Positions 45,123 through 53,548 of a stretch of DNA of 64,000 nt are shown here, one piece after another; positions within the stretch are counted from its first letter, which is position 1; each line of letters begins with the position of its first letter. This DNA comes from Cytophagaceae bacterium (GTDB lineage Bacteria > Bacteroidota > Bacteroidia > Cytophagales > Spirosomataceae): positions 95,804 through 159,803 of the forward strand of contig JAGOAA010000003.1 of NCBI GenBank assembly GCA_017984215.1. Direction: 5' to 3'. A program made the translations under genes and the position numbers. The notes beneath the pieces were generated by a model, which saw nothing but the letters and a program-made list of their open reading frames with translations, had not been told where the DNA came from and searched no databases.

Positions 45123-45542
45123 ATGGAAATGAAAATTGATTTTATCCATCGGATACAGCACATTGGTATCCCGGCGCACGACCTAGAAGTATCGATTCCC
45201 TTTTATGAGCGGCTTGGATTTGAGAATGTGATGGAGGCCCCATTTGAATTTGATGGCGGTTATGGCACCTGTGTCATGATGAAAAATCACGAGGTTATTG
45301 TGGAATTATACCAAATGCCTGCGAAGCAATTAGCCGAAATTAAATCGCGGTCGAACGGGCATGTGGATCATTTTGCGATCGATGTCGCCGATGTGGATCA
45401 TGCGTTTGAGACCTTGAAAAAAGCAGGTTTCGAGATCCTAGAATCTACCCCAACCTTTTTGCAATTTTGGAAAAATGGAACCCGTTTTTTCAACGTAAAA
45501 GGGCCATCGGGCGAAATCATCGAATTTAATCAAATCCTATAA
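45123..45542 (+). CDS. VOC-family (glyoxalase-like) protein
   Basis: The 139-residue protein has the paired beta-alpha-beta-beta-beta units of the vicinal oxygen chelate fold. IQHIGIPAHDLEVSIPFYERLGF near residue 11 is the first unit and HVDHFAIDVADVDHAFETL near residue 79 the second. His14, Glu62 (VIVELYQMP), His82 and Glu135 could bind a divalent metal. The ATG at 45129 is an equal alternative start. The gene is translationally coupled to the next by a 1-base overlap. Function unknown beyond the fold. Confidence 0.85.
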   Translation: MEMKIDFIHRIQHIGIPAHDLEVSIPFYERLGFENVMEAPFEFDGGYGTCVMMKNHEVIVELYQMPAKQLAEIKSRSNGHVDHFAIDVADVDHAFETLKKAGFEILESTPTFLQFWKNGTRFFNVKGPSGEIIEFNQIL

Positions 45543-46510
45543 TGTGGGCTGCTTATTTAACTGGGCCCAAAGTCATCGAATTTCGCGAGGAGGCAATTCC
45601 AGCGCCTGGTCCGGGTGAGTTACGCATCCGTTTAATGGAAGTAGGGATTTGCGGCTCGGACGTGCATTATTTTGGTGGGCATCGACCTTTGTCGGGCCCA
45701 ACGATTATCGGCCATGAAGGCTGGGGCTACATCGATGCTGTAGGTGAAGGAGTTCAGCGGGTAATTGGCGATCGAGTTGTGGTGGATCCCAACGCGCCCT
45801 GTGGAAAGTGCATCTATTGCGAACGCGGCCAGGCAACTGTTTGTCCCAATAAACGAACCATTGGATTAAATGCGCCGGGTTGTTTTGCGGAGTATGTTCT
45901 GATTCCGGCTGATTTTGCACACACGCTACCTGAGTCAATTTCTGCCGCGGATGCTGTGACGATTGAACCTACGGCTGTTGCTTTTCATGCGCTCAAACAT
46001 GCCTTCTTGCAAGCTGGAGATACGATTTATGTCTTAGGCCTAGGTGCCATCGGCATGTTGATTACCCATTTAGCGATTCGTCGGGGCATCATCGTTTATG
46101 TAGGCGAATTGAATGCGACGCTCTTAGAAAAAGCAGTTTCCATGGGTGCCCGTACGGGTGACTGGCAGTTGGCAGATATTCGCGTGGCCTTTGAATGCAC
46201 GGGTTCCGCGGCGGCAACCACAGCCTTGTGTGCGGATGTTCCAAGGGGCGCCAGTATTGTTTTATTGGGTTTGTCGGAAAAGCAGGCAAGCTTTACTCCT
46301 TTGGATTTGGTTCGTCGGGGTATCTCCATTCGTGGTTCATTGATTTATGATCATCCGGAAGATTTTCAATCGGTGATTCAAATGATCGCCGATGGGCAAA
46401 TCAATCCTGGCCAAATCATTTCCAAATATATTCCTTTAGCGGATTTAGAAGCCGGTTTAATTGCTGCTTCGAGTGTTCATCCGGGAAAAATTGTCATACA
46501 AATTCAATGA
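45542..46510 (+). CDS. Zinc-dependent alcohol/polyol dehydrogenase (MDR family, sorbitol/threonine dehydrogenase-like)
   Basis: This medium-chain dehydrogenase oxidises a polyol or sugar alcohol with NAD. GICGSDVHYFGGHRP near residue 35 gives the catalytic zinc Cys, GHEGWG near residue 58 the His-Glu, and DPNAPCGKCIYCERGQATVC near residue 81 the structural zinc cysteines. VLGLGAIGMLITHLA near residue 164 is the NAD site. At 322 residues it is 20-30 shorter than usual; the gap falls in the NAD domain near residues 185-205. It overlaps both the VOC gene (1 base) and the MFS gene (4 bases), so this operon probably takes up and oxidises one compound. Confidence 0.88.
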   Translation: MWAAYLTGPKVIEFREEAIPAPGPGELRIRLMEVGICGSDVHYFGGHRPLSGPTIIGHEGWGYIDAVGEGVQRVIGDRVVVDPNAPCGKCIYCERGQATVCPNKRTIGLNAPGCFAEYVLIPADFAHTLPESISAADAVTIEPTAVAFHALKHAFLQAGDTIYVLGLGAIGMLITHLAIRRGIIVYVGELNATLLEKAVSMGARTGDWQLADIRVAFECTGSAAATTALCADVPRGASIVLLGLSEKQASFTPLDLVRRGISIRGSLIYDHPEDFQSVIQMIADGQINPGQIISKYIPLADLEAGLIAASSVHPGKIVIQIQ

Positions 46511-47697
46511 AAAATTCGATGTCTTGGCTCCAAATCGGAGTAGTAGCTTTATGTTTTTTGCTCAATTTCAATGATGGCATTGATGTGCTATTGGTTTCCT
46601 TTACGGGCGCTGAAATCATGAAGGAATTTGGCCTTTCCAATACGGAATTAGGCTATATTTTTAGTTCCGGCTTAGGCGGTATGACGGCCGGATGTTTTGT
46701 ATTAGCTCCTTTTGGGGACCGAGTTGGGCGAAGGAAGATTTTCTTAATTTCCCTACTGCTCATAAGTGCTGGTATGTTATCGGTTTATTTCTCCACGAAT
46801 TATGGATTGTTGCTGCTTTGTCGTGCCCTAACGGGACTCGGAATCGGTGGTATTTTGCCTAATCTAGCAACAGTAGCATCGGAATTTTCCACGGATAAAA
46901 CACGCGATTTCAATGTCGGCATCGTGCAAGGTGGCTGGCCATTAGGCGCGATATTGACTGGGTTTGCTAGTGCTTGGATTGTGCCTGAATTGGGTTGGCG
47001 ATTCGCCTATTTAGCTGCTGGGATTTTCTCTTTCACCATGTTGGTGGGCGTATATTTCGTCCTTCCTGAATCGCCGGCCTATTTAAATCGGGATAAATTG
47101 CTCGTCAAGCGTTCATCCTGGCGCGACTTGTTTGTGCCTGAGTTCCGACAATCCACCATTTATTTATGGCTGGCCACTTTCTTTGGGTTTATTACCTTGT
47201 ATACGGTGTTGAGCTGGGTCCCCATCCTTGCCAAACAAACGGGTATGCCTTTTGAATTAGCTACGTACATTGGCACTGCCATGAATTTAGGCGCCTTCAC
47301 CGGTGTATTTGTTATGGGGCTTTTGATAGGTCGGATCGGCATCAAACGTGTGATTTTGATTTACGTTTTACTCGCGTTTGTATTGCTGAATTTATATGGA
47401 AACCTCGATCAGGATTTCTTGCTCAAGTTTGCTTTGACCTTCGGCATTGGCTTTTTTGTGCAAGGGGGATTCAATTCCATGTACCCTGCTTCAACAAGAA
47501 TTTATCCTTCAGAAATTCGCTCCACAGGCGTGGGATTAGCGATGGGTATGGGGCGCTTTGGCGCTATTTTAGGGCCGAGTCTTTTTGGTTTAATGGCTGA
47601 TTCGGGCGCTTCAATCTCGATGCGTTTTGTGGTCTTCTCGCTGCCAATCGTATTGGCGGCTGTATTCATTAATCGGATTAAATCCCCGAATTTATAG
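46507..47697 (+). CDS. MFS transporter
   Basis: The 396-residue protein has twelve predicted membrane helices. The loop motif GDRVGRRKIF near residue 72 and RALTGLGIGGILPNLATVASE near residue 106 place it in the major facilitator superfamily, close to the aromatic or organic acid:H+ symporter type. PSEIRSTGVGLAMGMGRFGA near residue 338 fits this. It overlaps the dehydrogenase by 4 bases (ATGA), so it should import that enzyme's substrate or export its product. Confidence 0.9.
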   Translation: MKNSMSWLQIGVVALCFLLNFNDGIDVLLVSFTGAEIMKEFGLSNTELGYIFSSGLGGMTAGCFVLAPFGDRVGRRKIFLISLLLISAGMLSVYFSTNYGLLLLCRALTGLGIGGILPNLATVASEFSTDKTRDFNVGIVQGGWPLGAILTGFASAWIVPELGWRFAYLAAGIFSFTMLVGVYFVLPESPAYLNRDKLLVKRSSWRDLFVPEFRQSTIYLWLATFFGFITLYTVLSWVPILAKQTGMPFELATYIGTAMNLGAFTGVFVMGLLIGRIGIKRVILIYVLLAFVLLNLYGNLDQDFLLKFALTFGIGFFVQGGFNSMYPASTRIYPSEIRSTGVGLAMGMGRFGAILGPSLFGLMADSGASISMRFVVFSLPIVLAAVFINRIKSPNL

Positions 47698-47701
47698 TAG
47701 A

Positions 47702-47787
47702 GACGCGATACTTTTTGGGGCGGACTCCCAGACCTCAGCCTGCGAATAACTCTCGCGTCCAACGTCCAACGTCTGACGTCCATCGTC
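47702..47787 (+). repeat. Intergenic repeat: inverted arms plus five 7-base tandem units
   Basis: GACGCGA at 47702-47708 is the reverse complement of TCGCGTC at 47753-47759. From 47753 to 47787 follow five 7-base units: TCGCGTC, CAACGTC, CAACGTC, TGACGTC and CATCGTC. It fills the gap between the two convergent MFS genes. No coding is seen. Confidence 0.75.
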
Positions 47788-47792
47788 CAAAA

Positions 47793-49163
47793 TTAATCCA
47801 TCAATGCCCGCCCCTTCGTCTCCGGCAAATAAATCATCCCGATAATCACCGTCAAGGCTGAAAGCGCAATCGGATAGAAGATTCCTGAGAAATTCGAATG
47901 GGTCACCGCGCCGAGCCATGTCGCCACAAAGGGTGCGCATCCGCCAAAGATTCCATTGGCAAAGTGATATGGAACGGAAAGCGAAGTATAGCGAATTTTG
48001 GTCGGGAATAATTCCACCAAAAACGCCGCGATAGGGCCGTAAGCCATGGAGGCAAAAGTGACCAAACAAGTACAAATGAAGGCTAACTCAACTTTCCCTT
48101 TCATCGTTAATTGGTATGCGTCATTCACCAAAGTTCCTTCTTGATCCACAATATCCGACATCCACGCAAATAGCGGATAGTAGAAAATGGCAGCTAGGGC
48201 CATGCCGCCCAACATGATTTTCTTCCGACCCACACGATCCGATAAGCTACCAAAAACCACGAATAAAGGCGTTCCCACAACCAAGGACGCGGCTATAATC
48301 AAGTTGGTCGTCGTGAAATCAACTTTGAGAATCTTGTTGATAAATATTTGTGCATAAAACTGTCCCGTGTGCCACACAACCCCTTGCCCCACAATCGCTC
48401 CAAACATCGCAATCAACATCAATCGGCGATTTGCTTTCGAAGCAAAAGCCTCTTTTAAGGGATTTTCAGATAGTCGGCCCTCTTGCTTTAATTTTGAGAA
48501 AAGCGGTGACTCATGCATGTTTCTTCGAATGAAGTAGGACACGATGACAAGAATTCCAGATAAAGCAAAGGGCACACGCCAGCCCCAATCTTTGAAAACA
48601 GCATCGCCCATCAGGTTTTGGCAAACCAAAATCACGACAATGGAAACGAAAAACCCGAGGGTTGCCGTCGTCTGAATGTAAGCTGTGTATTTCCCACGTT
48701 GGGCATCAGGCGCATATTCGGCCACATATGTAGCTGCGCCTCCATATTCACCGCCCAGCGCGAGTCCTTGAACAATACGTAGCAATAATAATATCGCAGG
48801 GGCAACAAGACCTATTTCACTATACGATGGGATCAATGCGATGGCAAAAGTTGAGCCTCCCATGAGGAGAAGCGTTAGTAAAAATGTGTATTTCCGACCA
48901 ATCTTGTCCCCTAATCTTCCGAACAAAATACCACCAAAGGGACGTGCCACAAATCCTGCACCAAATGCGGCTAATGTGGATAAAAATGCTGCGGTAGGGT
49001 CATCTTTGGGAAAGAAAGACAAGGATATAATCGCAGATAAACTGCCAAAAATGTAAAAATCATACCACTCAATGACCGTTCCCACAGAGGAGGCGATAAT
49101 CACTTGCCAAAGTTTCTTTACTGGGATTTTATTGTTGTCGAAAATAGGAGAAGCTTCTTGCAT
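47793..49163 (-). CDS. MFS transporter, metabolite:H+ symporter (ProP/ShiA/KgtP-like)
   Basis: The 456-residue transporter opens in the MHS-family way, with SSVGTVIEWYDFYIFGSLSA near residue 24, FGAGFVARPFGGILFGRLGD near residue 67 and IGRKYTF. LALGGEYGGAATYVAEYAPD near residue 131 holds another MHS motif, and VFGSLSDRVGRKKIMLGG near residue 308 is the second-half loop motif. Substrates in the family include proline/betaine, shikimate, 2-oxoglutarate and citrate; none can be chosen. It is monocistronic, convergent with the other MFS gene. Confidence 0.92.
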   Translation of the reverse strand: MQEASPIFDNNKIPVKKLWQVIIASSVGTVIEWYDFYIFGSLSAIISLSFFPKDDPTAAFLSTLAAFGAGFVARPFGGILFGRLGDKIGRKYTFLLTLLLMGGSTFAIALIPSYSEIGLVAPAILLLLRIVQGLALGGEYGGAATYVAEYAPDAQRGKYTAYIQTTATLGFFVSIVVILVCQNLMGDAVFKDWGWRVPFALSGILVIVSYFIRRNMHESPLFSKLKQEGRLSENPLKEAFASKANRRLMLIAMFGAIVGQGVVWHTGQFYAQIFINKILKVDFTTTNLIIAASLVVGTPLFVVFGSLSDRVGRKKIMLGGMALAAIFYYPLFAWMSDIVDQEGTLVNDAYQLTMKGKVELAFICTCLVTFASMAYGPIAAFLVELFPTKIRYTSLSVPYHFANGIFGGCAPFVATWLGAVTHSNFSGIFYPIALSALTVIIGMIYLPETKGRALMD

Positions 49164-49308
49164 GAGTAAATTTTAGCTGATGGGCTGCCGGGGTATATAA
49201 ACCTGCAGTAGCGGTACAAAAAACAAAAAAATCTTCCAAAAATCCTATCTACTTCCTGATAAACCTATCCAAAAAAATCATAATTTGCTCTTTCTAAACC
49301 TACTATCC

Positions 49309-50631
49309 ATGAAGAAGTTAATCCTTTTGTTCGCTCTGTGTGCGAGTTTTCAGGCAATAAGCCAACAATACACGCCATCCGACGCGAATTTAGCCGAACG
49401 TCAAGCCTTTCAAGACCGTAAATATGGCATGTTCATCCACTGGGGTTTGTCCAGTATGCTCGGCGATGGCGAGTGGGTCATGAATAACAAAGGCATTTCC
49501 AAAAATGATTATGGACGCTTAATGCCTGCTTTTGATCCAAGCAAATTCAACGCAGATGCTTGGGTTAGTATCGCTAAAAATGCCGGAATGAAATACATCA
49601 TCTTCATTACGCGCCACCACGATAGTTTTTCGAATTGGGATACACAGCAAGCCGATTGGAAAATTACGAATACCCCATTTCATCGCGATGCGCTCAAAGA
49701 GTTAGCGGAAGCCTGCAAAAAACAGGATATGAAATTGGGACTCTATTATTCTACCCTAGACTGGTACCGTGATGATTATCCTTTTGAGACGGGTCGTACC
49801 GGCCAAAAAAGCGGTCGCAAGGGTAAAGGAGATTATGCTTCCTACCTGAAGTTTATGAAGGCTCAATTAACGGAATTGTTGACCAATTATGGGGAGATTC
49901 ATAACATTTGGTTTGATGGACATTGGGATCAAACAAATACAGAAGGAAGTGCCGATCGTAAATCGCGCATCGACTGGAAATACGATGAAATTTACAGCTT
50001 AATTCATCAACTGCAACCCGCTTGTTTAATTGGGAATAACCACCATTTGGATCCAATTCCTGGGGAGGACTTCCAAATGTTTGAGCGCGATTTGCCTGGA
50101 GAAAATCATTCGGGACTAAGTTTCCAGCAAGCTTCTGCATTGCCTTTAGAAACGTGTGAAACCATCAATGGTGCTTGGGGATATAACATCACAGACCGTA
50201 AATTTAAAACGCCCAAGCAAATTATTCATTTGTTGGTCGGCGCAGCTGGACGTAACGCAAACTTATTATTAAACGTAGGTCCGATGCCCACGGGGGAAAT
50301 TCAACCGGAGTTTACGGATTCTTTGGCAGTTGCCGGTCGCTGGCTGAAAGGGCACGGTGAATCTGTATACGGTACGCGCGGCGGACCTTTGAGTCCACAA
50401 ACCTGGGGCGTAACGACCCAAACCGATACCCATGTGTATGTACATTTATTAAAGCGTCCACAGGATGAAACAATTTATATACCAGGTAGTTATAAAAAAG
50501 GTCCCGTGGGAATGTTAGGAGAAACCCAGACCTTGGTAGGTAGCGTAGAAAAAAATGGCGTCCACATCGATGTCAAAAATCTGCCTCCTTATCGCATAGA
50601 TTTGGTTTTAAAGTTAGAAAAAGCCAAATAA
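49309..50631 (+). CDS. Secreted alpha-L-fucosidase, glycoside hydrolase family 29
   Basis: This retaining fucosidase removes terminal L-fucose. From 49309 it has 440 residues with signal peptide MKKLILLFALCASFQAISQQ; an in-frame ATG eight codons earlier is unlikely. Family patterns are KYGMFIHWGLSSMLGDGEWV near residue 40, YIIFITRHHDSFSNWDT near residue 94, GLYYSTLDWYRDDYP near residue 144 and the nucleophile Asp in NIWFDGHWDQT (near residue 202). LLLNVGPMPTGEI near residue 318 closes the barrel. The acid/base residue cannot be placed by eye. Promoter signals for the next gene follow its stop. Confidence 0.94.
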   Translation: MKKLILLFALCASFQAISQQYTPSDANLAERQAFQDRKYGMFIHWGLSSMLGDGEWVMNNKGISKNDYGRLMPAFDPSKFNADAWVSIAKNAGMKYIIFITRHHDSFSNWDTQQADWKITNTPFHRDALKELAEACKKQDMKLGLYYSTLDWYRDDYPFETGRTGQKSGRKGKGDYASYLKFMKAQLTELLTNYGEIHNIWFDGHWDQTNTEGSADRKSRIDWKYDEIYSLIHQLQPACLIGNNHHLDPIPGEDFQMFERDLPGENHSGLSFQQASALPLETCETINGAWGYNITDRKFKTPKQIIHLLVGAAGRNANLLLNVGPMPTGEIQPEFTDSLAVAGRWLKGHGESVYGTRGGPLSPQTWGVTTQTDTHVYVHLLKRPQDETIYIPGSYKKGPVGMLGETQTLVGSVEKNGVHIDVKNLPPYRIDLVLKLEKAK

Positions 50632-50635
50632 TTCC

Positions 50636-50664
50636 TTGAAAAACGAAGATTCTGATTAATTTTG
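50636..50664 (+). promoter_or_regulatory. Promoter of the FAD sugar dehydrogenase operon
   Basis: TTG at 50636-50638, an 18-base spacer and TAATTTTG at 50657-50664 fit the Bacteroidota promoter. It lies 58 bases before the ATG at 50723 and makes upstream in-frame start codons unlikely. Confidence 0.68.
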
Positions 50665-50722
50665 TGACTTGCCTAAAATGAAAAATTTGGGCAGCCGACC
50701 TGAACAATTTAACAATAAAACT

Positions 50723-51328
50723 ATGCTTAACAGAAGAGATGCTGTCTCGAGAATAGCGATGCTCGTTGGAGGTGTTTTTAGTGCCCCTACCTTGTTTGCT
50801 ATGGAGGCAAAAAAAGCAGGTATTGTCGCGGAAGCGGGTACCTTCACGTTGACAGAAAGCCAGCGCAAAATCGTTGCAGCTGTGGCTGAACACATTATTC
50901 CAAAAACCTCAACAGCGGGAGCGATTGAAGCAGGAGTTCCACCTTTCATCGAAATGATGCTGAACGATTGCTATAAAAAACCGGAGCATGTTAGTTTCAA
51001 AAAGGGTGTCGATAATTTAGCCAAAGCGAAGTTTTTAGATCAATCGCATGATGGGCAAGTTGCGATGTTGACTTTGTTAGAAGCCGATACGAAAGAGTTA
51101 ATGAAATCGTATGCTTCGAGCAAAGTGAAAGTGGGAGATAACGTAGATAAAGATGTATTAGAAGGTGCTGGTGGCGTTCCATTCTGGCGTGTCATGAAGG
51201 AATTGACTTTGTTAGGATACTATACATCTGAAAAAGGCATCGAAGGTTCTTTCGAGTACCATCCCGTTCCAGGTAAGTTTGAAGTAATTTCGAACATGAA
51301 GCCTGACCAAAAATCATTTGTTTATTAA
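50723..51328 (+). CDS. Tat-signal small subunit of FAD sugar dehydrogenase (gluconate 2-dehydrogenase subunit 3 family)
   Basis: This is the gamma-type small subunit that carries the export signal and chaperones the catalytic GMC subunit. From 50723 it has 201 residues beginning MLNRRDAVSRIAMLVGGVF, a twin-arginine signal. LTESQRKIVAAVAEHIIPKT near residue 44 is the family hallmark, followed by FIEMMLNDCYKKPEH and a C-terminal FWRVMKELTLLGYYTSEKG (near residue 155). The GMC gene starts 18 bases after its stop and lacks its own signal, so it probably travels with this protein. Confidence 0.9.
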   Translation: MLNRRDAVSRIAMLVGGVFSAPTLFAMEAKKAGIVAEAGTFTLTESQRKIVAAVAEHIIPKTSTAGAIEAGVPPFIEMMLNDCYKKPEHVSFKKGVDNLAKAKFLDQSHDGQVAMLTLLEADTKELMKSYASSKVKVGDNVDKDVLEGAGGVPFWRVMKELTLLGYYTSEKGIEGSFEYHPVPGKFEVISNMKPDQKSFVY

Positions 51329-51346
51329 TCCCAAATCATACGAGAA

Positions 51347-53062
51347 ATGAATCTTAATATAGATGCAATCAAGAGCCAAACGTTTGACGCTATCGTCATT
51401 GGATCCGGTATTTCGGGTGGTTGGGCTGCAAAAGAATTAACAGAAAAAGGCTTGAAAGTTGCCGTGATGGAACGTGGTCGCGAGATCAAACACATCGAAG
51501 GTTACGAAACAGCGATGAAAAATCCATGGGAATTCGACCACCGCGGTCGGCCAACAAACATGGCTGCTGAAGAATATTGGGCAGGAATGCGCACGGGTTA
51601 TACGCCTGCTGAAGAGCATCGCTACTTGTTCGAAAACGACAAGCAAAACCCTTACATTGAGAAAAAAGGTGGATTCGACTGGATTCGTGCTTACCATACG
51701 GGAGGTAAATCTTTATTATGGGGTCGTCAAACCTACCGTTGGAATCGCGAAGATTTCTTAGCGAATGAAAAAGAAGGTATCGGAACGCCTTGGCCAATCG
51801 GCTACGATGATTTGGCTCCTTGGTATTCATACGTAGAGAAATTTGCGGGAATCTCAGGTCAAGCGGAAGGATTAGATGTATTGCCTGATTCGGACTTCTT
51901 ACCAGCCATGCAAATGACTGCTCCGGAGGTTCACTTCAAAAATGCGGTGGATAAGAAATTAGGTCGTCCGGTGACAGTGGGTCGCGTAGCGCACTTGACA
52001 AAACCAGGCAAACAACATACTGACTTAGGTCGTTCTTCATGTAATTATCGCAATAAATGTATGCGTGGGTGTCCATATGGAGCTTATTTTAGCTCATTGT
52101 CGGCAACCTTGCCTGCAGCGCAACGGACAAATCGTTTGACGATGATTCACAATGCGATTGTTGCGGAGATCATCTACGATGAGAAATCACAAAAAGCCAA
52201 AGGTGTTCGCGTGATTGATCAAAATACCTTGGAGTCCAAAGAATATTTTGCGAAAATCATTTTTGTGAACGCAGGTGCGATTGGATCGACTTCGATTATG
52301 ATGAACTCGAAATCAAACCGTTACCAAAATGGTTTGGGTAATGATTCCGATCAATTAGGTCGTAACATCATGGACCACCATTTAGGGGTAGGTGCTTCAG
52401 CAACTGTAGAAGGTTTCGAGAAAGATTATATGTTCGGAAATCGTCCAAACGGTTTATACATTCCACGTTACCGCAACTGGGGTAAAGATAAGCGTGGTTA
52501 TACACGTGGTTTCGGTTACCAAGGTGGTGCAAGCCGCGAAGGATGGGGCCGTGGTGTTGGTCAAGATGGTTTCGGAGCTCAATTCAAAGAAAGCTTAACA
52601 CATCCAGGTCAATGGACTGTTGGATTCGGTGGTTTTGGTGAGATTTTACCAGATCCAAATAACCGTTTCACGTTAAGTGATCAAAAAGATAAGTGGGGCT
52701 TACCAGTACTTTCATTCGAAGCGAATTTTGGAGAGAATGAAATGAAAATGCGTCAAGATATGATGAACGATGCGGCTGAAATGTTAGAAGCTGCAGGTTT
52801 CAAAAACATCAACGCATACAATGGTCAAAATACACACATCGGTTTGGGTATTCACGAAATGGGTACAGCACGTATGGGAACATCTGTGAAGAACTCCATC
52901 GTAAATAAGCATAACCAAGTTCACGAAGTGAAAAACGTATTCATGACGGACGGTGCTGCAATGGCATCCGCTTCTTGTGTGAATCCTTCCTTAACTTATA
53001 TGGCTATGACAGCTCGTGCTGCCGACTTCGCCGTGCGTGAATTGAAAAAAGGAAATCTGTAA
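51347..53062 (+). CDS. GMC-family FAD sugar dehydrogenase, catalytic subunit
   Basis: The 571-residue enzyme oxidises a sugar or glycoside, perhaps at C3. The FAD motif is IVIGSGISGGWAAKELTEKG at residue 16. Three cysteines, Cys232, Cys238 and Cys242 (in SSCNYRNKCMRGCPYGAY), match the spacing of the iron-sulfur ligands in Burkholderia FAD glucose dehydrogenase. The C-terminus has HEMGTARMGTSVKNS near residue 503 (catalytic His region) and VNPSLTYMAMTARAAD near residue 544. It follows the Tat-signal subunit and ends at a terminator, with no cytochrome c subunit gene. Electrons must go to another carrier. Confidence 0.92.
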   Translation: MNLNIDAIKSQTFDAIVIGSGISGGWAAKELTEKGLKVAVMERGREIKHIEGYETAMKNPWEFDHRGRPTNMAAEEYWAGMRTGYTPAEEHRYLFENDKQNPYIEKKGGFDWIRAYHTGGKSLLWGRQTYRWNREDFLANEKEGIGTPWPIGYDDLAPWYSYVEKFAGISGQAEGLDVLPDSDFLPAMQMTAPEVHFKNAVDKKLGRPVTVGRVAHLTKPGKQHTDLGRSSCNYRNKCMRGCPYGAYFSSLSATLPAAQRTNRLTMIHNAIVAEIIYDEKSQKAKGVRVIDQNTLESKEYFAKIIFVNAGAIGSTSIMMNSKSNRYQNGLGNDSDQLGRNIMDHHLGVGASATVEGFEKDYMFGNRPNGLYIPRYRNWGKDKRGYTRGFGYQGGASREGWGRGVGQDGFGAQFKESLTHPGQWTVGFGGFGEILPDPNNRFTLSDQKDKWGLPVLSFEANFGENEMKMRQDMMNDAAEMLEAAGFKNINAYNGQNTHIGLGIHEMGTARMGTSVKNSIVNKHNQVHEVKNVFMTDGAAMASASCVNPSLTYMAMTARAADFAVRELKKGNL

Positions 53063-53081
53063 GATTATTCAAAATTGCTTT

Positions 53082-53111
53082 AAAGCCCGAGGACATTCCT
53101 CGGGCTTTTTT
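53082..53111 (+). terminator. Intrinsic terminator of the GMC operon
   Basis: The stem AAAGCCCGAGG / CCTCGGGCTTT with loop ACATT is followed by a T-run, 19 bases after the stop. Confidence 0.93.
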
Positions 53112-53132
53112 GTTTATTAAACTTTCTTTAAA

Positions 53133-53273
53133 GGAAATATTATTTCCAATTTGTTAATCAACCTGCATTTTCAGGCCAAAATGATTCGCAATATTGATAA
53201 ATCAAGAAATATCTGATCGAAAGCATTGCAAATGATCATTCATTTATAAATATTCCCTTATGAATAATTCACC
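53133..53273. other. AT-rich spacer with inverted repeats before the XRE gene
   Basis: GGAAAT-ATT-ATTTCC at 53133-53147 is a 6-base inverted repeat, and ATTCAT...ATGAAT half-sites frame a segment near 53239-53266. They could be operators for the small regulator that follows, but no standard promoter box was found. Nothing coding is seen. Confidence 0.35.
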
Positions 53274-53287
53274 TAACCCTAATCATC

Positions 53288-53494
53288 ATGAAAACAAAAC
53301 ACCTTTTTTCAGTCCTCCTGATTAAATCCCGACAATCCAAACGTATGACGCAACAGCAAGTTGCTTCAGCCGTGGGAGTTAGTCAAAGTGCTTACAATTA
53401 TTGGGAATCCGGGAAACATTATCCAAATGCACAAAAACTATACAATCTAACCCGTGTGCTGAGTATTCCAATCGATGAAATGATTGGTGTCTAA
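53288..53494 (+). CDS. Small XRE-family HTH regulator
   Basis: The 68-residue protein is a single HTH domain: IKSRQSKRMTQQQVASAVGV near residue 12, SQSAYNYWESGKHYPN near residue 32, and RVLSIPIDEMIGV at the end. It has no sensor or second domain, so it would act as a dimer or with a partner. Its neighbours have no toxin or phage character. The target is unknown. Confidence 0.88.
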   Translation: MKTKHLFSVLLIKSRQSKRMTQQQVASAVGVSQSAYNYWESGKHYPNAQKLYNLTRVLSIPIDEMIGV

Positions 53495-53500
53495 GCTCAA

Positions 53501-53536
53501 AAATCCTTGACGTTTTCCAGCGTCAAGGATTTTTTT
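53501..53536 (+). terminator. Intrinsic terminator after the XRE gene
   Basis: The stem AAATCCTTGACG / CGTCAAGGATTT with an 8-base loop is followed by a T-run, 6 bases after the stop. Confidence 0.92.
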
Positions 53537-53548
53537 TACCTTTAAGCT

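Noticed and set aside
45542..46510. Broken dehydrogenase pseudogene
   Set aside because: It is 20-30 residues short but in frame, with all zinc ligands and an intact NAD motif, and it is translationally coupled on both sides.
47753..47787. Short CRISPR array
   Set aside because: The units are only 7 bases and directly joined, without spacers, and no cas gene is present.
53288..53494. XRE regulator as an antitoxin
   Set aside because: No toxin-like gene adjoins it; a terminator follows and the next gene is a lipoprotein.
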